A DNA stretch of 63,097 nucleotides from positions 1 through 63,097 of the forward strand of contig QANT01002903.1 of NCBI GenBank assembly GCA_003254885.1, read 5' to 3'. Shown here piece after piece: positions 48,944 to 59,886 of the stretch (its first letter is position 1; each line of letters starts with the position of its first letter). The position numbers were made by a program, and so were the translations under genes. The stretch comes from Purshia tridentata (taxonomy: Eukaryota > Streptophyta > Magnoliopsida > Rosales > Rosaceae). The notes beneath the pieces are model-generated. The model saw only the letters and a program-made list of their open reading frames with translations, searched no databases and was not told the origin of the DNA.

Positions 48944-49510
48944 TAGACACTGTCACACATATACTGTTCTGACCCCGAGACAATGATATTGAAAACTGTA
49001 CTGTTTGATAAAGAGTTTTGATTTGATTTTTGGTAAGCAGAAACTAGACATCTTAATGGTCATTCCAAGACCAAGATCACCTTAATCGGACCTCAGATGC
49101 ATTAGTTATGCATTTTCTAAATTGAACTTGAATTTCTGAAATCTATCAGCTAGCAAGTATTTTCTTTTCTATTTTCTAAATTGAACTTGAATTTCTGAAA
49201 TCTATCGGCTAGCAACTATTTTCCTTTCTCCCATAGACACTGTCACACATTCACTGTTTTGACCCCGACACAATGATTTTGAAAACTGTACTGTTTGACA
49301 AAGAGTTTTGATCTGATTTTTGGTAAGCAGAAACTAGACACCCTAGTGGTCATTTCAAGATCATGATCACCTTAATCGGACCCCAGATGCATTAATTATA
49401 CATTTCAAGACCAAGATCACCTTAATCGGACCCCATATACATTAATTATGCATTTTCTAAGTTTACCCTAAATTTCTGAAATCTATCAGCTAGCAACTAT
49501 TTTCTTTTGC
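48944..49510 (+). repeat. ~290-base direct tandem duplication
   Basis: Copy 1 begins TAGACACTGTCACACAT at 48944; copy 2 begins at 49234 (offset 290). Both continue with GACCCCGA.ACAATGAT, GGTAAGCAGAAACTAGACA and CACCTTAATCGGACC. Each copy also holds a shorter internal duplication of its end (GAATTTCTGAAATCTATC in copy 1, CACCTTAATCGGACCCCA in copy 2). Confidence 0.8.
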
Positions 49511-51400
49511 ATATCTGATTTTTTAACCTCTATTGTGTTCTTTATGATTTCAACCTAAATCGAGATTAATGGAATGATGTTAGACCTTTTTGGATTGGTT
49601 TTTGTACAGTAGATCATATGATTTGAGGTTATGGGACATTAATTACTCAAATTTTGGATTTAGAGGATGAGCATTACTCCCAAATCACTCAACTTTTGGA
49701 TTTGGAGGATGAGTATTGCTCCCAAATCTTAGGTTAGACTGATTAATGAAACTATACTAATCCACAACTCCAAAACAATTGATATTTTCTGTGAATAAAC
49801 CTTTATATATCTAAAATTATTCAACCAATTTTCAAAGTATTTGGACTTATACTTCTATTTCTATAAATCTAAGAGTATACCTTGCCCTTATGAGTCTATT
49901 CCTTGGCAGTCAACTATATTTGATTAGACAGACATTGTTAGACAGTGTATTTTTTAAATTTCAGTATAATATACACACTACCTGACAGTGTCTAATATGT
50001 TTCTGAAACTGTGCAACAATTTCCTATTTAAAATCAATATATTAGACACTGCCACTAATATGTTTTATAAACTGTGCAATAATTTTCAATAAAAATAGTA
50101 TTTAATATGTACACTGCATATGTCTAATATGCGTTTTAAACAAGATGATGAACTAAAATAAGATGCAAGGGAAAAAATGAGATAAATGANNNNNNAAAAA
50201 AAAAAAAAAAAAAAAAAAAAACTTACATGTTGTAGTAAAAAAAGGGATAAAAGGAAAAAAAAATTGAAATATGCATCTTATATAGGAGTATAAAAAGAAA
50301 CAAGATTTAAAGAAAAAAGAGGTGGAAATGAAAAAAATTTATACGTTATTAATACTAACTGATCAGTCGTAGAATTTGTCTAAAATAACATTTGTTGTCA
50401 TCCTACAAATGTTAGGTGATTTATTATGTTAATTTTGCCATGTGTCAGCTTGTGGTTATTATTGATCTCTTTTTAATTTTTATAATTATGAGACATTAAT
50501 GATGTCACTAATATGTAAGTAAAATGGCAAGAAACGTAAATACACCTATGTTTTAAGTCTAGTTGTTACTCTTTATTTTTATTTTATTATATTTTAGTCA
50601 GTACCCATTATTTAGATAATGCATTGACCATTATGAAATTAAAAATTATTTTATTGATTTTTATGTAATTAACCCTTTAGATATCCCATATCTGAGACTT
50701 GCTTTCCCTGCATTGCTCTAACATTTTGAATTTAAAGTCAATCATAAGTTAAGATTTTTTTTTTTTGGCCAAAAATCTTAAGTTAAGATTGATAACCATA
50801 TATATGTCTACACTATCAAAATATAAATGTAAGACCCCATCAATTGTGTCAGGCTTTAACATGTGGAGTTGGATGAGGCAAAGGCTGCTACAAAGTCCCA
50901 TAAATATAAATGTATAATTTCTCAAATTTCACTCTTAAAGTTGATCACAACTGTAATTTGTTTTTAGCAAGACTATCCAAAAAATATATTTGACAAATAT
51001 TCTTAACAAACTCTTTAAGACAAATATATATTGTCCTCGACTGATACGTGAGATACCAATACCATTGGCGTCAATGTCAAAGCAATATGAGGAGCACCTC
51101 TTGGTGCAAGTTAGCATGATAACTACAAGATAACCCATAAATTGTTAAAAATGGAATTAAAAAGGTTAACATATATATATGGAGAATGGATTAAAGTTTT
51201 TCAATGAAACCTCAACAGAACGAGCAAATTTATTGAAATTACAGAAAAAAAGGTGCACACTAACACATTCCAAAACAAACTAGACAATAGTAAAATTAAA
51301 ATGTGCAACAATAAAGCACAGTTCTTATTTTTTGAATCTTAAAAATACCTTAGGTATAACATGGAGACGGAGTCCAGCTGCATTGCTCCTCATAATCATT
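49511..51400. other. Intergenic with short repeats and a sequence gap
   Basis: A ~45-base tandem pair lies at about 49645-49730 (CTCAACTTTTGGATTTGGAG). Degenerate GACAGTGTCTAATATG-type repeats lie at about 49930-50130. Six undetermined bases at 50190-50195 are followed by a poly-A run. The final part should be the 3' UTR of the receptor-like protein. Confidence 0.5.
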
Positions 51401-54400
51401 TTAACGTCTCTGCAATTGATTGATGTGAACATGTCTTCGATGAATACCAATTCTTTCCTCCAGCTGAGGGAATATCTTAACAAGGATTTTATACATGGTT
51501 TTGTAATACCATTTACTCCATCTCTTGCAGAACACAAGTGATGCAACGGCAACTCCAAAGCCAAATGTAAATCCAATCTCAACGCTAATAAGATCCCAAT
51601 TAATCTCATGATGCTGTCCAGAGTTGGGAAGGCTTCCATTTTCTGTTCCTGGTGGTGACAATCCTGCTTTGTTATCCACCGTCAAAGGAGGTCCCCATAA
51701 TCCTTTGTTTCCTGTAAATGAGTCTTTTGGAAATGTTGAAAACTGAGCACCGGTTGGGATTCGTCCGACCAGTTGATTATTTGAGAGATTCAAGACTGCA
51801 AGGAAAGTAAGCTGTGCCAATTGTATTGGAATTTTCCCACTTAGCTTGTTCTGTGACAGGTCTAAGGACTCGAGATTTCGCATCTTACCAAATGACGATG
51901 GGATTTTGCCTGTGAAAGCATTACCAGACAAGTTGAGGACATATAACGATTTGAATTCCCCTATTTCCTTAGGTATTGATCCATTGAATTTGTTACAGGA
52001 GAGGTCAATCAAGGTGAAGACAGTTAGAATCTTTACCAACTTCATCTCTGAACCTTTGCCAATAACTGTTATACCATCCTCAAAAGAAAAACTAACCCCA
52101 TCATTATCTTTTCTGCTTGAAAATTTTATGAAATTGGCCTTTGCAAGGGACTCATCTTCGTTATTCATCATTGACGACCATGTTGTCAAAGATCTTCTCG
52201 GTATTTCACCACTGAAATCATTGTGAGCTAGGTCTATGATTTGGAGCTTTGGCCAGGTGCCATTGGTCTTGGGACATCCAATGCGTCCATAAAATCTGTT
52301 GGACCGCAAAAAAATGACACGCAAAGTGGATATATTCTTCAAGAAGCATGGAAAGGCATCTTTCATTTGATTGTTTCCAAGGTTCAAAACCTGTAAACCT
52401 GTACAGTTGGCTAGAGATTTTGGAAGCTGACCTTCTATCTGATTTTCACCGAGGTTTAAAGTGTCTAATGCACAATGTTCTTTAAATTCAAAATTAGAAA
52501 TGGTTCCAGTAAAGTTGTTTCTCCTCAAATTAAGTACTCCAAGACCGACTTTTGTAAACAAGCATTGAGGAATCATGCCACCTAAAGAATTGTTGGATAG
52601 ATCAATAACCTGAAGACCCCCATTGCATATGGATGGTGGAATAAGCCCATGCAATTTATTGCTTGAAAGAGATAAGAATATAGTATCGACACTAAAGAAA
52701 TCACCAATGTTAGTTGGTATACTAGAGCTGAAATTATTTCTTGAGTAATCCAGATAATATGCATTTGGTATAAAAATTGGGAGTTTCCCCTTGATTTGGT
52801 TTGAATGAAGGTCAACCTCACGAACAGTACTAGAATTAAAGAAAGGACCTTCTAGAGTTGCCAAGGAGTTACAAGAAAGATTTAGTGAATAAAGATTTTT
52901 GAAACTCCAAATCCAATGGGGTATCTTGCCTTCAAGCTGGTTTTTTGAAAGGTCCAAACTGAATAATTCAGATTGATTTCTCAAGAAACCTGGGATTGTT
53001 CTCAACTTGTTGGAAGCCAAATCCAATGATAGAATATGAGGAAATGAGGAATATGAGGAATTGGTACCATTAAATAAAATTAGCAACCTATTATACGAAA
53101 GATCAATGGTTATAAGATCGTTTAGCAGTTGAGGACCATTAAAAGGAAAAGAACTGAAATTGTTGGAAGAAAGAAAAAGATCTTGAAGCCCTCGAAAATT
53201 AAAGATAGACACAGGTATTGGTCCTTCCAAATTGTTGAAGCTCATATCAAGGGTAACTAAGTTGGAAGAGATGTTATAAAACTCATTGAGTTTACCAGAG
53301 AATTGATTGTGAGAAAGTACTAGTTCTGGCAATAAGGGAAGAGACAAGAGGGATGATGGAATACTCCCCTCGAGTAGATTGTCGTGCAACTTGAGATCTA
53401 CCAGGTTAATAAGGTTTTCCCAGTGAATAGAACTAATTGGGCCATTGAACATGTTTGATGACAAGTCCAAATAAACCAATTGTGTTAGGTTTCCCATTGA
53501 CTTTGGGATTGGAACATTGAACATGTTTGATGACAATTCCAAATAAACCAATTGTGTTAGGTTTCCCATTGACCTTGGGATTGGACCATTGAACATGTTT
53601 GATGACAAGTCCAAATAAACCAATTGTGTTAGGTTCGCCATTGACTTTGGGATTGGTCCAATGAAATTGCACTGCCAAAGATCTATCTTGGACAACATTT
53701 TGAGGTTGCCGATAGAGTCCGGCAATAGCCTGAAAGGTTTGTTAGGCGTAGAAACCAAGGACCGAAGAGATCCATTCTTTGGAAATTCTGGCAAGGAACC
53801 TTGAAGTTCTCCATTAATTGAAAGGTCAATAGTTTGTAGAGTACGTATCTGAAAGATCTCTTTGGGAATTGTTCCATTCAACTCACAGCCTGAGAGACTC
53901 AAGGAAGTCAACTTCGAAAAATTGGCCAAGAATCCTGGAACTGGACCAGAGATATTGTTAAGATCCCAGCTCAACTCTCTCAGGTTTGAAAAGTTGGCAA
54001 AGAATCCTGGAATTGGACCAGAGATTTGGTAATTTCCATCCAATCGAATCACAGATAAAGACTGAAGTTTAGCAAGCGATTGATCAATTGGACCTGAAAG
54101 GTTACAAGATGACAAGCTCAACACCCTTAGGTTTGGCAGAGAAGATGATATTGCTTGGCTCCAGTGAGTCCCCTGTGCTGATATACTGACACCATCAAGA
54201 TATAGTTCTGTAAGCTCTGTGAGATTCTGAACAAGCATATTCAAATTTGGGATCTCAAGTGGCTCATCCGACCAAGCGGAACATAAAGAAATATCAAGGA
54301 CAACCAATCTTGTCAAGCGTGAAATTTCAATGGGAACTCTCCCGGTATACTCTTGATTATAAGATAAATTTAAATACCTCAAGTTGGTAAGCTTCCCGAT

Positions 54401-54784
54401 TGCTGATGGAATGTGAGAACCATAGCCAAATCTGTTATCAGCCAAATTGAGGTTTTGAAGATGCTGAAGATTGAAGAGACTACTCGAATTGTCAATGCCA
54501 CCTGAGATGGATTCGCTGCTGATGTCAAGACCAACAACATTCCCATTACTACTGCAAGTAACACCAACCCAAGAACAACAGTCGGTACGTGAATCCCATG
54601 ACATAAACTTGAATGAAACAGGAGGATATACAAATGAATCATTATCAAATGTAAGGCTTTTCTTCAAATGGAGTAGTGATAGTTGTTGGTCTTGAATACA
54701 CTGGCTGTGAACTGCAGGGATGATCTTAACACAGATGGTAGCGATTAAGAATACGAAAAAGAAATACTGGTGCAAAGTTTTCAT
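51401..54784 (-). CDS. LRR receptor-like protein (Cf/RLP type), intronless
   Basis: One frame of 1127 residues from ATG 54784 to the stop at 51401. Order: signal peptide (about 1-27, ending PAVHSQC); LRR N-cap with DSRTDCCSWVGVTC; some thirty leucine-rich repeats of the plant LxGxIP type; a non-LRR island (about residues 855-905, containing NNEDESLAKANFIKF); a final conserved LRR block with LIDLSCNKFNGSIP and GKIPSSFGKMRNLESLDLS; an acidic spacer; a membrane span near 1064-1086 (GFTFGFGVAVASLVFC); and a 41-residue basic tail with no kinase. This matches receptor-like proteins of the Cf/RLP7/RLP12 type, which act at the plasma membrane with SOBIR1/BAK1-type kinases in pathogen sensing or development. 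The ligand is unknown. Three LRR units at 53444-53659 are almost identical at the DNA level, pointing to recent expansion. Confidence 0.95.
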   Translation of the reverse strand: MKTLHQYFFFVFLIATICVKIIPAVHSQCIQDQQLSLLHLKKSLTFDNDSFVYPPVSFKFMSWDSRTDCCSWVGVTCSSNGNVVGLDISSESISGGIDNSSSLFNLQHLQNLNLADNRFGYGSHIPSAIGKLTNLRYLNLSYNQEYTGRVPIEISRLTRLVVLDISLCSAWSDEPLEIPNLNMLVQNLTELTELYLDGVSISAQGTHWSQAISSSLPNLRVLSLSSCNLSGPIDQSLAKLQSLSVIRLDGNYQISGPIPGFFANFSNLRELSWDLNNISGPVPGFLANFSKLTSLSLSGCELNGTIPKEIFQIRTLQTIDLSINGELQGSLPEFPKNGSLRSLVSTPNKPFRLLPDSIGNLKMLSKIDLWQCNFIGPIPKSMANLTQLVYLDLSSNMFNGPIPRSMGNLTQLVYLELSSNMFNVPIPKSMGNLTQLVYLDLSSNMFNGPISSIHWENLINLVDLKLHDNLLEGSIPSSLLSLPLLPELVLSHNQFSGKLNEFYNISSNLVTLDMSFNNLEGPIPVSIFNFRGLQDLFLSSNNFSSFPFNGPQLLNDLITIDLSYNRLLILFNGTNSSYSSFPHILSLDLASNKLRTIPGFLRNQSELFSLDLSKNQLEGKIPHWIWSFKNLYSLNLSCNSLATLEGPFFNSSTVREVDLHSNQIKGKLPIFIPNAYYLDYSRNNFSSSIPTNIGDFFSVDTIFLSLSSNKLHGLIPPSICNGGLQVIDLSNNSLGGMIPQCLFTKVGLGVLNLRRNNFTGTISNFEFKEHCALDTLNLGENQIEGQLPKSLANCTGLQVLNLGNNQMKDAFPCFLKNISTLRVIFLRSNRFYGRIGCPKTNGTWPKLQIIDLAHNDFSGEIPRRSLTTWSSMMNNEDESLAKANFIKFSSRKDNDGVSFSFEDGITVIGKGSEMKLVKILTVFTLIDLSCNKFNGSIPKEIGEFKSLYVLNLSGNAFTGKIPSSFGKMRNLESLDLSQNKLSGKIPIQLAQLTFLAVLNLSNNQLVGRIPTGAQFSTFPKDSFTGNKGLWGPPLTVDNKAGLSPPGTENGSLPNSGQHHEINWDLISVEIGFTFGFGVAVASLVFCKRWSKWYYKTMYKILVKIFPQLEERIGIHRRHVHINQLQRR
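53444..53659 (-). repeat. Three 72-base in-frame LRR unit duplications
   Basis: Units start at 53444, 53516 and 53588 (plus-strand ATTGAACATGTTTGATGACA), each 72 bases or 24 codons, coding NLTQLVYLDLSSNMFN-type repeats. Only a few bases differ between units. Confidence 0.92.
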
Positions 54785-55465
54785 CTTGGGTAAACTTTTA
54801 GTTCTAGAGACGCTGAGGGAAAGTGTGAAGAACTGAGAATAGTTGTGGTGGTTTTAATATGGTAGAATTGGAAAGACCTCTTGATGAGACTTGTTGCTTG
54901 CTTGCTTGACTTAGAAGTCTTCTCTCCCATCTATCTTCAGCAATCAGGAAAAGTTGTAGCAGACAAGGACTTGGCAAACAATCATCACATAAATTAGAAA
55001 AATTTGGCAGTCCCACTTGCTGTCTTTATTGTGAGTATTGACCTACTTTAAAGAAAGTGGGTGAAGATAGTGGGAAATTTCGACCCTACAAACACCACCA
55101 TGAGAGCCAATAGCATGGAAGAAATTAAGTAACTAACACGACCCCGAGAATTCCGTTTTTGGAAGACCAATTCTAAAGATAGAAGAAGACAGTCCATGAA
55201 ACAAAAATCGGGTCATCCATGGATTCCTTTATGTGAACACAGGGGAGGAGTTCTGTCTTTAGTGCAAAGAAGAAATATGTCATCGTCCAAAAACCAAAGC
55301 AAATTAATATCATATCCTTTTAAAAATTAGAACTTTGTAAATCAGAACCAGAATTTTAAAGTAAAACCAGATTTTAAACCATAAATTCTCAGTGTATTAC
55401 TTCCATTTAAATGCAAACCAAAATTATAAACATTGACCAACTAAGCTATAAATAGCTTTATAATA
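54785..55465 (-). promoter_or_regulatory. Upstream region of the receptor-like protein
   Basis: No frame of note. AT-rich, with no specific element named. Confidence 0.35.
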
Positions 55466-55657
55466 TCATTTACTCCATCTCCGGCAGAACAAAAGTGACA
55501 CAATGGCAATCTCATCAGGTCCAGAATTTGGAAGGCTTCCATTTGATGTTGGTGGTGATGACAATCCTGCTTTGTTATCCTCCATCAAAGGAGCTATCAA
55601 TAATCCTTTATTAAAGAGGCTTTTGGAAATGTCCGAAATGTTGGGTTTTTGGCTCAC
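55440..55657 (-). pseudogene. Fragment of a second receptor-like protein gene
   Basis: On the minus strand the piece reads DNKAGLSSPPTSNGSLPNSG and then IVSLLFCRRWSK. This parallels the intact gene's spacer and membrane region (DNKAGLSPPGTENGSLPNSG, VASLVFCKRWSK), but about 20 residues of the membrane region are missing and the LRR part is absent. A small frame with an ATG exists only by chance. It is a 3' relic of a sister gene in the same orientation, about 700 bases upstream of the intact gene. Confidence 0.85.
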
Positions 55658-55909
55658 TTTGCAATTCGGTGGCCTTTTTTTTTAGTCAAAAGTGGAAAAG
55701 CACTTTCCTTGTTTCAAGGAGAGTGAGTGACAGCTTGTTGGTTTCATTCGATGGGCAATGATGCCTTTTGACTAAAGAGAAAACATCTCTCCTTAATTGA
55801 AGGTGAGTGCGTGCCTTTTTTTTTTTCTGGGAGGTGTGAAAGGAGGACTTTCATTGGCTGGCTTATGTTAAAAATGAGTCATGCATACCATTGACAAGAA
55901 GACTATAAG

Positions 55910-57640
55910 TGTTACGCCCCAGTCAAGGATTAAAGACTGAATCCCGATTAAAGACTGAATCCCGATTAAGGAGTGAATTACATTCCAATTGTAAAATTAG
56001 TTTCTATAATTAGAATGTGACATGAAAAATTAAAATAAATAAAAAAAACTCCATATTACAATCGAATTCAAACTTATCTACAATTTTAGTCCTCCTCTTA
56101 TAGTTTATATTGTTCTCGACTAAAACAAAATCAGCTTAATCACAAAGACTACTTTTGATCAACTCTCTACTAACTCTCGATTAAATACTTACAAAGTCTA
56201 TAAGGGGGTGAGCTCAAACCAACGACTCAATAGGGACATAAGACCTCAACAAAGCAGATTTGTTCAAACCGAAGCTTTAATAAAAAATATACAACATGCT
56301 ATGAATATTATATAATATAATATTATCGTTAATGCATGAATATTATGCAACACTTCCTCAGTTTAAATCTCAAAATATGGATAATTATTAACTCAATTAA
56401 AGAACAATCAAACCGCATGTATCAGACCATACATTTTACCACTATGGGCCCAATCACTTTATAATATGAGTTAACGGTACTATCCATATTGAAATATAAA
56501 TTGCATCCTAACTTCGGTCTTCCCCGAAGTTTACCATTGCGCCTTGGGGTCATAAATCATTTTATCAGTCTTCGCATGACCGTTAAGCGGCCAGAATGAG
56601 CAGCAGCTGCCACGTACAGTGGCTACCTAGGCCTATTTTCACAACAAAAACCCAACAACAATATACTCGAACCTAAGAAATGACTCTATTAATTTAAAGA
56701 GAATTAATCAATTGTATAAGGATTAGGATCTTCTGGCCCTTAATCTATTTTAGTGAGAATTGAGGATTGTTTGGCCCTCAATTAATTTTACGATAATTAA
56801 GGCTACATCTTTTGGCCCTTAACCAATTTCATGATAATTAAAATTCTTCTAGCTCTTAGTTAATTGAAGATCAAAGAACTTGATCATGATCAACCATTAT
56901 TATTAAGCATGACAATCAAAACCCATATTTTAGCTTGTAATTAAACAAAACAACAGGCAAATATAAAACACCCAAACATCATGGCTTCTTAGTTTTATCA
57001 GAAACATGAATGAAATAGAGAAGTCCCAGTAGATTAAATAGAGAAACATCCAATTCGTTAAAAGCAAAACGAATTATTGACCAAATAGCCAACTGGGAGT
57101 GATTAGAATTACTCGCTGCCAAAATATATTTTGGGTTATGAATAGTCAACATGGTATTTGATTTAAAAAGACAATATTACAAAATGCATATACTAATTAA
57201 GAGCATCAGATTTGAGCATAAATATAATCATAACTAAAAAGGAACTGATTTTAATCGTTTGATGAAGTATAAAAGCTGTGCAAACAATTAAACATATAGC
57301 AAATCAAATAGTGATTAATATTGATCAACCATTTCATTGATCATAGTGTATTTGTCATTTACAGGCTCTTGGATGACTAAGGATAAGCCCTTAAGGTCTC
57401 CTATTTAACATTGAATTGGATTCCTCTCAATTTGCTCTAAATAAATATAGAAGATAAAATAATAAACATGATAATGGACAAGTACATATTTATGATATTT
57501 ACAATAGAACATTCCATTAATAGACGAGAGAGAAAGATGAGGCAATTGACCACGGCCCTATGAGACAGAGACGAGTGCTCACACTTCAGCCTATAACTAA
57601 TAATAAAATACATCACAGCCCTTCACCCGCAACTAACTAC
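55910..57640 (+). repeat. Probable degraded LTR-type repeat DNA
   Basis: It begins with TGTTACGCCCCAGTC, which resembles the start of many plant gypsy LTRs, followed by a short tandem (AAAGACTGAATCCCGATT). It includes less AT-rich blocks (about 56510-56640). No matching end or target duplication was found, so extent and class are guesses. Confidence 0.3.
56733..56870 (+). repeat. Four ~40-base tandem units
   Basis: TTGGCCCTTAA-type units start near 56733, 56771, 56812 and 56850 (spacings about 38-41), each followed by an ATAATTAA-like stretch. The last unit has decayed. Confidence 0.65.
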
Positions 57641-57650
57641 TAGGGGTGGG

Positions 57651-57762
57651 CACTTCATTCCGCTATACCGTTCCATACCAATTCCATACCGTTTCGTGTC
57701 AAGTTTCATACCGAAAAATGATACCGATTCCTATACCATACCGAAACCATACCGTACCGATC
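57651..57762 (+). mobile_element. Truncated left end of the GGTATGG hAT-like family
   Basis: It starts TAGGGGTGGGCACTTCATTC and continues with GTGTCAAGTTTCATACCG, CCATACCGAAACCATACCG, collinear with 31327-31440. It stops abruptly; no right end is present nearby. Confidence 0.8.
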
Positions 57763-57891
57763 TCATTAATCAGTTAAGAGCCTTAATTCCAACAACTAGT
57801 ACCTTCCATTTATGTTAGCAGATGGGGATTAATGACTTTAATTCTGACCTTAATAATATCTACATTTCTTGAAAAGCCTGAATTTAATTAG

Positions 57892-58690
57892 GAGTCTCTA
57901 ATTTAAAACCCCCTAACCACCTAAAAACTTTTCCTAAACCCCCACTCATGTAGAAACTCTCTTAAAATATCCTAAAATTTATAATTTTTTTTTTACCCTT
58001 ATGACGCTCTGTGATGCGTGCACTGACGCTGGCTGTCACGCACGCTGACGCAGACTGACTCACGCTCAGTGTAACTGTATAACTGTATTTCAGAAATATA
58101 GTTACACTAAGCGGGGTGTAGTGTATATAGATTTATATAGACTTTTTTTAAGTTGCAGACTTTTGCAGAATTTATATATTTTCATAGAGTTCCACAGAGT
58201 TTTACAGAGTCTATAGAAATCCTTATAAATCTGTAGAGAATAGGTCGAATTTATAATGACTTTGAAATACACATAAAAGTCTTCCAAAGTCTTTAGAAAT
58301 CCATCATTAAATGAAGTCTATAAAACTCTGTGACTTTTTTAATACACATAGATTTTTATGGACTTTTTAAAAGTCATTAAAAGTCTTAATTGAATACCAC
58401 ATGACTTTTATAGACTCTTTAACATTCTTAATTGAATACATATAGATTTTTACAAACTTTTTTAAAGCCTTTAAAAATCTTAATTGAATACCACATAACT
58501 TTTAAACTCCATAAAAGTCTTTTAAAATCTATATACAATACACCCCACTAAAACTGTAACTGAATTTAAAAAAAACAGTTACATTGAAACTAAATTTCAG
58601 AAATACAATTATACAAAAAAATAACTACAAATAACTACACTATTATTTTTTAACAGAAAAAAAAAACTATAATTACATCATTACTTGAAA
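57892..58690. mobile_element. Foldback-type element, left arm copy 1 (interrupted)
   Basis: It begins GAGTCTCTAATTTAAAACCC, shared with 59284 onward. The shared sequence includes AACCCCCACTCAT, a run of GACGC/CTGACG repeats, and CAGTGTAACTGTA..GTTACA motifs. The copy is split by a nested MITE at 58111-58546. Confidence 0.65.
58111..58546. mobile_element. Nested MITE with GGGGTGTA(G/T)TGTATATAG ends
   Basis: The ends are inverted: GGGGTGTAGTGTATATAGAT on the left; right end on the minus strand GGGGTGTATTGTATATAGAT. The interior is full of AAGTC/GACTTT and AATTGAATAC motifs. Flanks are ACTAA on both sides (58106-58110, 58547-58551). The related sequence at about 59470-59510 lacks the insert, giving an empty-site comparison. 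Confidence 0.85.
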
Positions 58691-59283
58691 AAACAAAAAA
58701 AAATCATTTTGTTAACCCCCTAGTCAATCAATACCAATCAACAGTTGACCACCTTTTTTTTTTGCAAATTCAATTACACCCCTTTTCCTTTTTTCTTCCT
58801 CCTCTCTAACTCTGGGTAAAAATCTGTCTCTCCTCCAGTTCTCTCTCTAGGGGCGAGCTACAGGGGGAGCAACGTGCGCGTAGACATGAAAAAAACAAAA
58901 TTATAGCTACAATGGATCTGGCGGGACATGGATTACGTAGACATGAGCAATGAATGGGTATGATTAAAATGGATTGCGTACATGGAGCAACGAGCACCTA
59001 GACATTAAAATCCATGGATAGGAGGAGTGAGTGTGAGTGCTATAATCCATGACAAAACTAGCCGTCGTTGCATGATAGGTATGAATGGGTATGATTTTAA
59101 TGTCTCTTCTCCTCTCGTTGCTCATGGATTTTCTCTAGGCATGTAGGTATGAATGGGTGGATCTAGCTCATGGATTTTAATGATGAAAGCGACGAGCTCC
59201 GGCGAGAGAACCTACAATGTCTTAGATCTGGCGCATTTCTTCTGAAATCTGTGTTATCCTTAGGAATATAGTCATTTGGATTT

Positions 59284-59886
59284 GAGTCTCTAATTTAGAA
59301 CCCCCTAACTACCAAAAACTTTTTCTAAACCCCCACTCATCTAAAATATTTCCAAAACCCTTTAAAACTTATAATATTTTTTTTAACCTTATGACACTTT
59401 CTCATGCGAACTGACGCGCGCGCTGACACGCTCTGACATGGACTAACGCATGTCTAGTGTAACTGTATTTTAAAAATATAGTTATATTGAAACTGAATCT
59501 TAAAAAAACAGTTACATTGAAACTGAATTTCAGACATATAATTACACTAAAAAATAATTACCAATAATTACACTATTATTTTTTAACACAAAAAAAAACT
59601 TGCAAACCCATAAAAACATAAAAAAACAGTTACACGTTCACTAAAAAATAGTTACACATACACTAAACAAAAAGTTACACCTTCACTAAATAAACAGTTA
59701 TACCATCACTGAAATACAGCTACACTGGGCGCATGTCAGAATCCGTCAGAATGTGTCAGAGTGCGCATCAGAATACATCAAAAGGGTCAAAAAGATATTA
59801 TAATTTTTTGGAGATTTTTGAGAGAGTTTCTAAATGGATGGGGGTTCAGACAAATCTTTTAGGAGATTAGGAGGTTTAAAATTACA
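59284..59886. mobile_element. Foldback-type element with ~280-base inverted arms
   Basis: The left arm starts GAGTCTCTAATTTAGAACCC. The right arm, read on the minus strand, starts GTAATTTTAAACCTCCTAAT and then repeats the same order: CCCCCATCCATTTAGAAACT, GACCCTTTTGATG, CTGACG repeats, CAGTGTAGCTGTATTTCAG. The centre is GTTACA-rich. No coding capacity. Confidence 0.72.

Noticed and set aside
55910..57640. A full LTR retrotransposon starting TGTTACGCCCC
   Set aside because: No second LTR, primer-binding site, target duplication or polyprotein fragment could be found, so only a low-confidence repeat entry was kept.
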